Shown here one piece after another: positions 50,667 to 58,771 of a stretch of DNA of 64,000 bases. The first letter of the stretch is position 1; every line of letters begins with the position of its first letter. The stretch comes from Geobacter sp. UBA5730. Lineage in GTDB: Bacteria > Desulfobacterota > Desulfuromonadia > Geobacterales > Pseudopelobacteraceae. Below the pieces are notes generated by a model. The model worked only from the letters and a program-made list of their open reading frames with translations. It was not told the DNA's origin and did no database searches. The DNA is taken from positions 186,001 through 250,000 of the forward strand of contig DIGE01000014.1 in assembly GCA_002419465.1 (NCBI GenBank), written 5' to 3'. The translations under genes and the position numbers were made by a program.

Positions 50667-52463
50667 TTAACGCCCCTCACAATCAAACTGTAGACAGTAC
50701 AGCCGGGCATACTCCCCGCCCAGGGCCAACAACTCTTCATGGCGACCATCTTCCACCACCCGCCCCTGCCGGATGACCACGATCCGGTCGGCATCACGCA
50801 CGGTAGAAAGACGATGGGCGATTATCAAAGCGGTACGCCCCACCAACAGACGGTGCACCCCCTCCTGAATCAGTTCTTCGCTGGCGCTGTCCACGCTGGC
50901 GGTGGCTTCATCCAGGACCAGCAGTTCGGGATCAAAGGCCACGGCACGGGCAAAGGAGATCAGCTGCCGCTCCCCCACCGAGAGGTTGCTGCCCCGCTCG
51001 GACAGTTCTGTCTGATACCCGTCCGTCAGCCGTTCAATAAACCGGTCGGCCCCCACCAGTTTGGCTGCTTGAACCACCCGTTGCTGAGCTGCCTGATCCC
51101 CCAGACTGATGTTGAAGGCCACGCTGCCGGCAAAGATGGCCGGGTCCTGCAGCACCACCGCCATCCGCTGACGCAGCAGCTCCAGTGGCAGCTGCCGGAT
51201 ATCAATGCCGTCCAGCAGAATGCTGCCCCCATCAACCTCGTAGTGCCGCCCCAACAAACGGACCACGGTGGTTTTACCCCCACCGCTCTCTCCCACCAGG
51301 GCCACCCGCTCTCCCCGGTGCAGGGTTATGCTGAAGTTGACGAGCGTGGGTTCGCCGGAACGGTAGCAGAACGACACGTTATTGAACTGTATCAACGGCG
51401 CTGCAACAACGCCAGATTCTACCAGATCACCCGGCCGCGCAGCAGGCGCCACGGCATGTTCCGTTTTTTCATCCAGCACGGCAAAGATCCGTTCCAGGGC
51501 AGCCATGGCACCCTGCATCACACCATACTTGGCAGACAGGTCCCGGATCGGCCCGAAGAACTTCTCAATATACTGAATGAAAGCCACCAGAGTGCCGAAG
51601 GTGAGTGCGCCCTGGAGGATCTGACTGCCGCCATGCCAGATGATCAAAGCGATGGCCAGTGACGAAAACATCTCTACAATGGCGTACAGCGAGGCATCCC
51701 AGGTGATCACCGGCAGGTTGGCGTCACGATGGGCGGCGTTCAGTTCACTAAAACGCCGTGCTTCATCCTGCTCACGGCCAAAGGACTGCACCACCGCCAT
51801 GCCGCCAATCACCTCTGCCAGATGACCGTTCATCCGCCCCAGACGCGCCCGCACCTCGCGAAAGGCTTGCCGCATGTTGCGCCGGAACAGCCACGCCACC
51901 AGTACCAGAGGCGGCAGCACCGCAAAGGTGATCAGTGAAAGTACGGGGGCCATCCAGAGCATGGCGGCAATAATGCCGGCCAAAAGCAGTAGATCACCGA
52001 TAATGGTGATGATCCCGGCGGCGAACATCTCGCCCAGCGCCTCAACGTCACTGGTCAGACGAGTGACCGTGGCCCCGGTTGCGGTACGATCAAACCAGGC
52101 GGTGGGCAGACGCAACAGATGGCTGAACAAGGTCGTACGCAGGTCTCCCATCACCCGCTGACCGACGGACTGAAGACCATAGACCTCCAGCCAACCCAGT
52201 AATGACTCAAGCGCCAACAGGAAAAGGAAGAACAACGCCGGTCCTGTCAGCAAATCAAGCCGGCCTGGTGTGATGGCATGGTCGATGGCGTATTTCAGAA
52301 TCAGTGGTTGAGCAAGCCGGCAGATGGCCACCAGCGGCAGGATCAGCAGGATGCCTCCCACCTTGAGCCGATAGGGGGCCACATAACGCAAAAAACGGGC
52401 GAGCAGGCGCCCATCATAGGCCTTGCCGGCTATTGCGTCTTCGTGCAGACCACCGTGGTGCAT
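50667..52463 (-). CDS. MsbA/BmrA-type ABC exporter (fused membrane and ATPase)
   Basis: 598 residues from the ATG at 52463 with AAGGAG upstream (the frame start at 52643 lies upstream of the signal and overlaps thiF's promoter region). An N-terminal six-helix domain (VGGILLILPLVAICRL, PALFFLFLLALESLLGWL and others, about 30-320) precedes an ATPase: Walker A GESGGGKTT, Q-loop VVLQDPAIF, signature LSVGERQ, Walker B LLVLDEATAS, His switch IAHRLS. It works as a dimer moving lipids, drugs or peptides. The substrate is not given by context. It is divergent from thiF. Confidence 0.93.
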   Translation of the reverse strand: MHHGGLHEDAIAGKAYDGRLLARFLRYVAPYRLKVGGILLILPLVAICRLAQPLILKYAIDHAITPGRLDLLTGPALFFLFLLALESLLGWLEVYGLQSVGQRVMGDLRTTLFSHLLRLPTAWFDRTATGATVTRLTSDVEALGEMFAAGIITIIGDLLLLAGIIAAMLWMAPVLSLITFAVLPPLVLVAWLFRRNMRQAFREVRARLGRMNGHLAEVIGGMAVVQSFGREQDEARRFSELNAAHRDANLPVITWDASLYAIVEMFSSLAIALIIWHGGSQILQGALTFGTLVAFIQYIEKFFGPIRDLSAKYGVMQGAMAALERIFAVLDEKTEHAVAPAARPGDLVESGVVAAPLIQFNNVSFCYRSGEPTLVNFSITLHRGERVALVGESGGGKTTVVRLLGRHYEVDGGSILLDGIDIRQLPLELLRQRMAVVLQDPAIFAGSVAFNISLGDQAAQQRVVQAAKLVGADRFIERLTDGYQTELSERGSNLSVGERQLISFARAVAFDPELLVLDEATASVDSASEELIQEGVHRLLVGRTALIIAHRLSTVRDADRIVVIRQGRVVEDGRHEELLALGGEYARLYCLQFDCEGR

Positions 52464-52574
52464 GCAGAGCTCCTTGGTCGTGAGCTTGGCAAAGCTCTTA
52501 CCACTTGTCAACCAGAAGCGACAGTCGAAGAAACACCTTTGCGGTGGCCGACGTTTTTCAGGTATAGTGCCCCC

Positions 52575-53378
52575 ATGCAAATTCGTCTCAATGAAAAGGT
52601 AACCAGCGTTAACGACGGCCAAAACGTTGCCGAACTGGCGCAACAGTTCAAGCCGGGTGCCGACGTACTGATCCTGAACGGCTTTCCCACCACACCGGAG
52701 ACCGTCGTGACGGCTGGCGACGAGCTCTTTTTAATCCGCCGGGGTGAGATCCCTCCCCACGAAGAGCTGGAATACCTGATGGCTGCCCGCCATACCCCCG
52801 GCATCCACGCACGGCTGAAACAGGCCTGCATCGGTATCGCCGGACTCGGTGGACTTGGTTCGGCCGTGGCGGTGGCCCTGTCGCGGGTCGGCATCGGCCG
52901 GTTGATCCTGGCTGATTTTGATATCGTGGAGCCATCCAACCTGAATCGCCAGCAGTATTTTGTGGACCAGCTCGGCCTGCCCAAGGTGGATGCCCTGGCT
53001 GAGACCCTGCGCAGAGTCAACCCGTATATCCACCTGGAATCGCATCAGATAATGCTCGACCCTGACAACCTGCCGGTAGTCTTCGCCCCTTGCAGCGTGG
53101 TGATTGAGGCCTTTGACCGGGCCGAGATGAAGGCCATGCTGGTGGACACCATTATGGAGCAACTGCCGCAAGCCATCGTGATTGCCGCCTCGGGGGTGGC
53201 CGGCTACGGCGGCAACAACAGCATTCAAACCCGCCGACTGAACCGTCGGCTCTACCTGGTGGGGGACGGCAGTTCCGAGGCGGCTCCGGGCAACGGCCTG
53301 ATGGCACCGCGGGTCGGCATTGCCGCGGCCCAACAGGCCAACCAGGCCCTGCGGCTGGTTCTGGGAGAGGAGCTATGA
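52575..53378 (+). CDS. thiF: ThiF-like adenylyltransferase with N-terminal ThiS-like domain
   Basis: 267 residues from the ATG at 52575. Residues 1-63 (MQIRLNEKVTSVNDGQNVAEL ... DELFLIRRG, shown in parts) have the ubiquitin-like ThiS pattern but lack the C-terminal Gly-Gly needed for adenylation. The E1-like domain follows: GIAGLGGLGSAVAVALSRVGIGRLILADFDIVEPSNLNRQQYF (shown in short parts GLGGLGS and DFDIVEPSNLNRQQ). It would activate a separate ThiS or a similar carrier for sulfur transfer to the thiazole of thiamin. It overlaps mnmA by four bases (ATGA-type coupling). Confidence 0.88.
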   Translation: MQIRLNEKVTSVNDGQNVAELAQQFKPGADVLILNGFPTTPETVVTAGDELFLIRRGEIPPHEELEYLMAARHTPGIHARLKQACIGIAGLGGLGSAVAVALSRVGIGRLILADFDIVEPSNLNRQQYFVDQLGLPKVDALAETLRRVNPYIHLESHQIMLDPDNLPVVFAPCSVVIEAFDRAEMKAMLVDTIMEQLPQAIVIAASGVAGYGGNNSIQTRRLNRRLYLVGDGSSEAAPGNGLMAPRVGIAAAQQANQALRLVLGEEL

Positions 53379-54439
53379 GCACGATAGCCGTTGCCATGAG
53401 CGGCGGGGTGGACTCCTCGGTGGTGGCAGCCCTGTTGAAACAACAGGGGCACGAACTGATCGGCATCACCATGCGCCTGTTCGAGCCGCAAACCTGCGGG
53501 GCTGGCTCAGCAGTGTATGATGCGGCGCAGGTGGCGCAGCAGCTGGGTATCGAGCACCATGTTGCCAACTTTGAAAAACCGTTTAAAGAGCAGGTGATTG
53601 ACGATTTTATCCAGCAGTACCGTCAGGGGCAGACACCCAACCCGTGTGTCTGCTGCAACCGCTCGATCAAGTTCGGCCTGCTGCTGGACAAGGCCCGTGA
53701 ACTGGGGGCAGAGTTGCTGGCCACCGGGCACTATGTGCAGAAAACCGTTGATCCAGACGGCACCTGCCACCTGCGGGTGGCCGCCAACCGGGCCAAGGAC
53801 CAGTCCTATTTTCTCTATACCCTCACCCAGCAGCAACTGGGGCAGGTGCTCTTTCCGCTGGGCGGTATCGAGAGCAAAGATCAGGTGCGCCGGCTGGCGG
53901 AACAGTTCGGTCTGGCGGTGGCGCAAAAAGGGGATAGCCAGGAGGTCTGCTTCATCCCCGGCGACGACTACGTCGCGTTTCTTGAAAGCCATGGGATCAC
54001 GGCGCAAACCGGGGAGATCATCCATGTCGACGGCACCGTTCTGGGCCGCCACCAGGGCACCCATCGCTATACCATCGGCCAGCGCAAGGGGCTCGGGATC
54101 GGCTGGCGCGAACCGTTGTATGTAACCGCCATTGATGCCGCCACCAACCGGGTGGTGGTGGGCGAGCAGCAGCATATCCTGGCCGCTGGCCTGCTGGCGG
54201 AGGAACTGAGCTGGCTCATCCCGCAGCAGGCAGCGGCCTTCGAAACCAGCTGCAAGATCCGCTACCGTCACCAGCCGGTGCCCTGCCACGTTACCCTCGA
54301 GGCCGACGGCCGCTGTAGGGTCAGCTTCCACAAACCGCAAAAATCGGTTACTCCGGGGCAGTTTGTGGTCTTCTATCAGGATGATCAGGTGCTGGGAGGA
54401 GGCCGGATTGTCGGTCAACTCAGCAACGAGACACCATAA
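53375..54439 (+). CDS. mnmA: tRNA-specific 2-thiouridylase
   Basis: 354 residues. N-type ATP pyrophosphatase motif AMSGGVDSSVVAALL, the NPCVCCNRSIKFG region with the first catalytic Cys, and GDSQEVCFIPGDDYV with the second, then RYTIGQRKGLGIG and the C-terminal beta-barrel. MnmA thiolates U34 of tRNA-Lys, -Glu and -Gln using a persulfide. It overlaps thiF by four bases, so the two are coupled, which may place a sulfur-carrier activator next to a tRNA thiolation enzyme. Confidence 0.96.
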   Translation: MSTIAVAMSGGVDSSVVAALLKQQGHELIGITMRLFEPQTCGAGSAVYDAAQVAQQLGIEHHVANFEKPFKEQVIDDFIQQYRQGQTPNPCVCCNRSIKFGLLLDKARELGAELLATGHYVQKTVDPDGTCHLRVAANRAKDQSYFLYTLTQQQLGQVLFPLGGIESKDQVRRLAEQFGLAVAQKGDSQEVCFIPGDDYVAFLESHGITAQTGEIIHVDGTVLGRHQGTHRYTIGQRKGLGIGWREPLYVTAIDAATNRVVVGEQQHILAAGLLAEELSWLIPQQAAAFETSCKIRYRHQPVPCHVTLEADGRCRVSFHKPQKSVTPGQFVVFYQDDQVLGGGRIVGQLSNETP

Positions 54440-54479
54440 AGATCAGTTTCGACCGTTTTTTATTTTGAATGGGGATTCC

Positions 54480-55013
54480 ATGGCAACCACCACCCTGATC
54501 ACCGGCGGCGTGCGCAGCGGCAAAAGCCGCTTTGCCGAGCAGTTGACCCTCAGCCACGGGGCACCGTTCTGCTACCTGGCGACAGCCCAGGCCCTGGATG
54601 GCGAAATGGACGAACGGATCAGCCGTCACCGTGCCCGTCGCGGGGTCGACTGGCAAACGACAGAGGAACCGTTGGCGCTGCCCCAGGCATTAGCCCGGCT
54701 GGATGGCAGTTACCAAGCCATTTTAGTGGACTGTATCACCCTCTGGCTCACCAACCTGCTGCTGGTCCGGGAACGGCCTGATGCAGAATTGGAGGAGTCG
54801 ATTATCGGGAATGTACACTGTTTGGCCACCACCCTGCGGGGGATGGCCACGCCGGTGGTGCTGGTAACCAACGAGGTGGGCATGGGAATCGTGCCGGAAC
54901 ATCATCTGGGCCGACTCTTTCGTGACATCGCCGGTCAGGCCAACCAGATTCTTGCAGCCAGTTGCAACGAGGTCTACGCGTTGATCAGCGGTATACCGCT
55001 CAAACTGAAGTAA
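54480..55013 (+). CDS. cobU: Adenosylcobinamide kinase / guanylyltransferase
   Basis: 177 residues from the ATG at 54480 (GGGGA upstream; the frame start at 54363 overlaps mnmA and is rejected). P-loop TGGVRSGKSRFAEQL, SRHRARRGVDWQTTEEP, DCITLWLTNLL and the C-terminal VTNEVGMGIVPEHHLGRLFRDIAGQANQ are all CobU marks. It phosphorylates adenosylcobinamide and then attaches GMP. It starts cobU-cobT-cobS-cobC in order on the plus strand. Confidence 0.95.
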   Translation: MATTTLITGGVRSGKSRFAEQLTLSHGAPFCYLATAQALDGEMDERISRHRARRGVDWQTTEEPLALPQALARLDGSYQAILVDCITLWLTNLLLVRERPDAELEESIIGNVHCLATTLRGMATPVVLVTNEVGMGIVPEHHLGRLFRDIAGQANQILAASCNEVYALISGIPLKLK

Positions 55014-55028
55014 CGTTAAGGAACCAGC

Positions 55029-56081
55029 ATGCACCTGCTTGAAACCACCCTGGCACAGATCAATCCGATTGCAGTCGAACTGCTCAGCACAACCCAGACC
55101 CGTCTGGACAACAAGACCAAGCCACTGGGTTCCCTGGGCAGGCTGGAGGAGTTCGCTCGCAGGGTGGTCGCCATCAGCGGCCAGCAGCAGCCCGACCTGT
55201 CGAAAAAGGTGATCTTCACCTTTGCCGCTGACCACGGCATCACCGAGGAAGGGGTTTCGCTCTATCCTCGCGAGGTCACCAGCCAGATGGTGTTCAACCT
55301 CTTGAACGGCGGTGCCGGGGTCAATGTGCTGGCTCGCCATGCCGGGGCCGAGGTGCGGGTGGTGGATGTGGGGGTGGATCATGATTTTGCCGACTGCCCG
55401 GGCCTGATCCGCCGCAAGGTGGCCCGCGGTACCCGTAACCTTGCCAAAGGGCCGGCCATGACCCGCGCCGAGACCCTGGCAGCCTTGAGCGTCGGCATCG
55501 AACTGGCCGCGCAGTGCCGGGCCGAAGGGGTTGGTCTGGTGGGCACCGGCGAGATGGGAATCGGCAACACCAGCCCTTCCTCGGCGATCATTGCCACCAT
55601 TGCGGATCTGACCGTTGAGCAGGTCACTCACCGCGGCACCGGTATCAACGACCAGACCCTGGCAGCCAAGGTGTCTGCCATCAAACGGGGACTGGAACTG
55701 AATCGGCCCGATCCTGCCGATCCGTTGGACGTGTTGACCAAGGTGGGCGGTCTGGAGATAGCCGCCATTGCCGGTCTGGTGCTGGGCTGTGCGGCCCACC
55801 GGATTCCTGTGGTGGTGGACGGCTTCATCTCCACCGCCGGCGCCTTGATCGCCTCTGAGCTGCACCCCAACGTACAGGACTACCTGTTTGCCGCTCACGA
55901 GTCAGTGGAGGTTGGACACCGCTTCATGCTGGAACGGCTCGGTGCCCGGCCGATTCTGGATCTGGACCTGCGGCTGGGTGAGGGCACCGGGGCAGCTCTG
56001 GCAATGATCCTGATCGAGGCCGGCGCGAAGATCCTGACCGAGATGGCCACCTTTGAACAGGCCGGCGTCACTGGTCATTAG
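55029..56081 (+). CDS. cobT: Nicotinate-nucleotide:dimethylbenzimidazole phosphoribosyltransferase
   Basis: 350 residues. Motifs KPLGSLGRLEEFA, FAADHGITEEGVS, VVDVGVDHDF, GTGEMGIGNTSPSSAI and LRLGEGTGAALAM (the Glu acts as base) are those of CobT. It activates the lower ligand base as an alpha-ribotide for cobalamin. It starts 15 bases after cobU and ends 8 bases before cobS. Confidence 0.96.
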   Translation: MHLLETTLAQINPIAVELLSTTQTRLDNKTKPLGSLGRLEEFARRVVAISGQQQPDLSKKVIFTFAADHGITEEGVSLYPREVTSQMVFNLLNGGAGVNVLARHAGAEVRVVDVGVDHDFADCPGLIRRKVARGTRNLAKGPAMTRAETLAALSVGIELAAQCRAEGVGLVGTGEMGIGNTSPSSAIIATIADLTVEQVTHRGTGINDQTLAAKVSAIKRGLELNRPDPADPLDVLTKVGGLEIAAIAGLVLGCAAHRIPVVVDGFISTAGALIASELHPNVQDYLFAAHESVEVGHRFMLERLGARPILDLDLRLGEGTGAALAMILIEAGAKILTEMATFEQAGVTGH

Positions 56082-56089
56082 GCAGAAGC

Positions 56090-56839
56090 ATGCGCCATTT
56101 ACTGATAGCCCTGCAATTCCTTACCATCCTGCCGGTCCCTTCGCCCAAACGCTGCGAGGCAGATGACCTGGGCCGCTCCACCGCCTGGTTTCCCCTGGCA
56201 GGACTGATCATCGGCAGCCTGTTATGGCTGGCCGATCAGGCGCTGACCGTAATTTTTCCGCGGCACCTGACCGATGCACTGCTGGTGGCGCTACTGGCCT
56301 TGCTCACCGGTGCCCTGCACCTGGACGGCCTGGCGGATGTCTGCGACGGGCTGGCGGCCCGGGGCGACAAGCAACATTTTCTGGCAGTCATGAAGGACTC
56401 GCGGGTCGGTGCGGTGGGAGTGGTGGGAGTGGTAGTGGGACTGCTGCTCAAGTATGCGGCTCTGCTGGCGGTGCCGATCTACCTGAAGGGCCCGGCGCTC
56501 TTACTTTTCCCTGCTCTGGCACGTTTTGGCCAGGTAACCCTGCTGACCGGCAGCCGCTCCGCCCGCAGCGATGGCTTAGGAACCCTTGTTTTGAGTGGCA
56601 TGCAGCCGCTGCAATTTTTCCTGGCCGCCGCCTGCATTTTCCCCATGGCCTGGTTCGGATTGCGGATCGCCGGACTGGTGGCGTTATCGGCGGTATTCAG
56701 CTGGGCACTGCTGGTGCGCAGCTGGTTTACCCGACGCTTGAACGGGATCACCGGCGACATTGTCGGTTTTGCCTCAGAAGCAGCAGAGATTATTGCATTA
56801 CTTTGTGTCACAGCAACAACCATATTGATGATGAGGTGA
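56090..56839 (+). CDS. cobS: Adenosylcobinamide-GDP ribazoletransferase (cobalamin synthase)
   Basis: 249 residues of an integral membrane enzyme: FLTILPVPSP at the start, STAWFPLAGLIIGSLLWL, HLDGLADVCDGLAARGDKQHFLAVMKDSRVGAVG (the conserved metal-binding DGLAD..D / MKDSRVG) and several further helices. It joins alpha-ribazole phosphate to cobinamide-GDP, completing the nucleotide loop. It ends two bases before cobC. Confidence 0.94.
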   Translation: MRHLLIALQFLTILPVPSPKRCEADDLGRSTAWFPLAGLIIGSLLWLADQALTVIFPRHLTDALLVALLALLTGALHLDGLADVCDGLAARGDKQHFLAVMKDSRVGAVGVVGVVVGLLLKYAALLAVPIYLKGPALLLFPALARFGQVTLLTGSRSARSDGLGTLVLSGMQPLQFFLAAACIFPMAWFGLRIAGLVALSAVFSWALLVRSWFTRRLNGITGDIVGFASEAAEIIALLCVTATTILMMR

Positions 56840-56841
56840 CT

Positions 56842-57444
56842 ATGACGGCATGCACCCGTATCCACCTGATCCGCCACGGCCAAGTGGTTGGTCATGAACA
56901 ACGCCGCTATAACGGTCAGAATGATGTGGGCCTGACCGACCTGGGCGTAGAACAATACCATCTGCTCAAGGAACGGCTGGCCGGCAGCCGGATCTCGGCC
57001 TGTTACTCCAGCGATCTGACCCGCTGCCGGATCGGTGCAATGATCATCTGCGAACAGTTCAACATCCAGCCGGTGCACCGCAGCGAGCTGCGCGAACTCA
57101 ACATCGGCACCTGGGGACGATTGACCTGGCAGGAGATTCAAAGCCGCTGGCCCGAGGAGTGGCAAGCCCGCCTGAATGACCTGGTCAACTACCGGGTACC
57201 GGAAGGTGAAAACCTTTTGGATGTACAGGCGCGGGTCATGCCGGTGATGCGGGAGATCCTTGAGCGTCACCAGGGGCAGGAGCTTTTGTTGGTGGGACAC
57301 GGCGGGGTCAACCGGATCATCCTGCTGGCGGCCATCGGGGCTCCGCTGGCGGCCATGTTCAACATAGAGCAGAACTACGGCTGCCTGAACGTGATTGACT
57401 ACTATCCTGACGGCAGGGCCACGGTAAAACTGCTGAACGGTTGA
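56842..57444 (+). CDS. cobC: Alpha-ribazole phosphatase (histidine phosphatase family)
   Basis: 200 residues from the ATG at 56842. The phosphohistidine motif is HLIRHGQV, a second Arg is in SDLTRCRIGA, ELRELNIGTWGRLTWQEIQ is the lid-side Glu, and LLVGHGGVNRIIL contains the second His. In the cob cluster it most likely removes the phosphate from alpha-ribazole or cobalamin phosphate. It is the last gene of the operon. Confidence 0.9.
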   Translation: MTACTRIHLIRHGQVVGHEQRRYNGQNDVGLTDLGVEQYHLLKERLAGSRISACYSSDLTRCRIGAMIICEQFNIQPVHRSELRELNIGTWGRLTWQEIQSRWPEEWQARLNDLVNYRVPEGENLLDVQARVMPVMREILERHQGQELLLVGHGGVNRIILLAAIGAPLAAMFNIEQNYGCLNVIDYYPDGRATVKLLNG

Positions 57445-57467
57445 GACTGTTTGCGGCTGAAACACTG

Positions 57468-57495
57468 AACGGCCCGTGAAAACACACGGGCCGTT
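57468..57495. terminator. Hairpin between convergent cobC and the 57526 gene
   Basis: AACGGCCCGTG and CACGGGCCGTT pair (11 bp) around AAAACA. Only a short T-tract follows on either strand. It is placed 24 bases after cobC. Confidence 0.65.
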
Positions 57496-57525
57496 TGTAC
57501 TTCATCGCCAGCAACCTGCGAGAGA

Positions 57526-57915
57526 TTATTCCCCTTCGGAGGCAGCCTCGGCTGCACCGCCCTGCATAAATTCGGCCTGGGCCTTCAACACAGCCTGCAT
57601 CTGCCCCAACTGCTCGCCCAACCAGGCGTGGATCATGGCAGCGGTCTGGAAATTCATAGTCACCCCGGTCTCCACAAAACGAACCATAGTACTGTTCAGA
57701 TTTTTGGGATCTGACTCGGTCAGGGCGCCGATACCGCCTTCGGGAGTGATCTCATGGGTCACTTCCTTAGGCAGGGCCGGACGCTCCTGGTAAAAATGCA
57801 TGACCAGTTCGCCCCGGGGGGTGAAACCACCCTGTACACCGTTAGTGTAGGAGGGGTTGTAGGTGTAGTTGTAGATGTAGTTGAAGTTGATCTCGGGTTT
57901 ACGCTGATGAGTCAT
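57526..57915 (-). CDS. Uncharacterised protein (weak DUF3467 resemblance)
   Basis: 129 residues. The middle NPSYTNGVQGGFTPRGELVMHFYQERPALPKEVTH and the later MVRFVETGVTMNFQTAAMIHAWLGEQLGQM (shown in pieces) recall the layout of DUF3467 proteins, in which a strand pair is followed by a helix, but that link is weak. The N-terminus is rich in Asn and Tyr (NFNYIYNYTYNPSYTN). No membrane segment or catalytic motif is visible. It is convergent with cobC. Confidence 0.65.
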   Translation of the reverse strand: MTHQRKPEINFNYIYNYTYNPSYTNGVQGGFTPRGELVMHFYQERPALPKEVTHEITPEGGIGALTESDPKNLNSTMVRFVETGVTMNFQTAAMIHAWLGEQLGQMQAVLKAQAEFMQGGAAEAASEGE

Positions 57916-58083
57916 TGACGTTGATTCCTCTCCGGTTAATTATCCTAAAGCCTTGTTTCTATAGCACATGCCCTGTCTGGCTGCAAGACCAACCTGTCTT
58001 TATCTGCTGGGCAGGCAACACTGCACGACCGGCCCCCTTAAAGGCACTGCCGTTCACCGCTTTCAGACCTTTAGACAATCCAA

Positions 58084-58112
58084 TTGACAGCACGCAGAGC
58101 CACTGTTACAAC
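58084..58112 (+). promoter_or_regulatory. Sigma-70-type promoter for the HhH protein gene
   Basis: TTGACA (58084-58089), a 17-base spacer and TACAAC (58107-58112), about 40 bases upstream of the gene start; AAGGAGG follows at the right distance from the ATG. Confidence 0.5.
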
Positions 58113-58149
58113 CTGCTCAGAATTGCATCATCTTAAGGAGGAGACACCC

Positions 58150-58650
58150 ATGAAAACGATTTTTCGCCAGTTCTTCACTGCTGTTGCCCTGCTTACCCTG
58201 ACGGCCGGATTCAGCTTTGCTCTTGAGCCGGTACTGCCATCGGCCAAAGACGCGACCAAGGCAGCTGTAGCAACCGAGAAGACCAAAGTCGGCGCCAAGC
58301 TTGACGCCACCAAGTCTGCCGTTAAAACCGAGGCTGCAAAGCCTGCAGCCAAGGTTGATGCAGCCAAGGACGCAGCAAAGGCCACCAAGGCAAAAGCTGG
58401 TGCCAAGGTTGATACCGCCAAGGCTGCCGTCATCTCTGAGCAGCTCGACATCAATACAGCCACCGATGCCCAACTGAAGGCGGTTCCTGGCATTGGCGAC
58501 GCCTATGCTGCCAAGATCATTGCCGGACGTCCCTATGCCAAAAAAGATCAGCTGAAAACCCGCAACATCCTGCCGGGCCCGGCGTACGACCAGATAAAAG
58601 ATCGTATCGTCGCCAAACAGGCCGCCAAATCGGCACCAAAAAAGAAATAA
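58150..58650 (+). CDS. Exported ComEA-like helix-hairpin-helix protein with Ala/Lys repeats
   Basis: 166 residues. A signal peptide (MKTIFRQFFTAVALLTLTAG, then FSFA) is followed by about seven degenerate Ala-Lys-rich heptad-like repeats (AKDATKAAVATEKTKVGAKLDATKSAVKTE and similar, given in part), likely a long helix, and then a C-terminal helix-hairpin-helix (DINTATDAQLKAVPGIGDAYAAKIIAGRPY, in part), as in ComEA. The HhH binds DNA non-specifically. AAGGAGG lies upstream of the ATG. It may act in DNA uptake or as an envelope DNA-binding protein. Confidence 0.83.
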   Translation: MKTIFRQFFTAVALLTLTAGFSFALEPVLPSAKDATKAAVATEKTKVGAKLDATKSAVKTEAAKPAAKVDAAKDAAKATKAKAGAKVDTAKAAVISEQLDINTATDAQLKAVPGIGDAYAAKIIAGRPYAKKDQLKTRNILPGPAYDQIKDRIVAKQAAKSAPKKK

Positions 58651-58676
58651 ACAGTCTCAAGACCTTGATGTCCCTC

Positions 58677-58704
58677 AAAGGGCAGCCGGATGGCTGCCCT
58701 TTTG
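58677..58704 (+). terminator. Terminator AAAGGGCAGCC / GGCTGCCCTTTT
   Basis: An 11-bp stem with loop GGAT, then TTT, 26 bases after the HhH gene stop. Confidence 0.8.
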
Positions 58705-58771
58705 TAGTGCTTGACTTTAGCGTGCCGGGCCCATATTGTGTGAATTTTTCAGGATCTATCAAGGAGTTGCG

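Noticed and set aside
56224..57444. 406-codon plus-strand frame joining part of cobS to cobC
   Set aside because: It runs out of frame through cobS and reaches cobC only because that frame is open; cobC has its own ATG and typical length.
57526..57915. Firm assignment of the protein to DUF3467
   Set aside because: Only the general layout agrees; the key conserved residues could not be matched by eye, so it is left uncharacterised.
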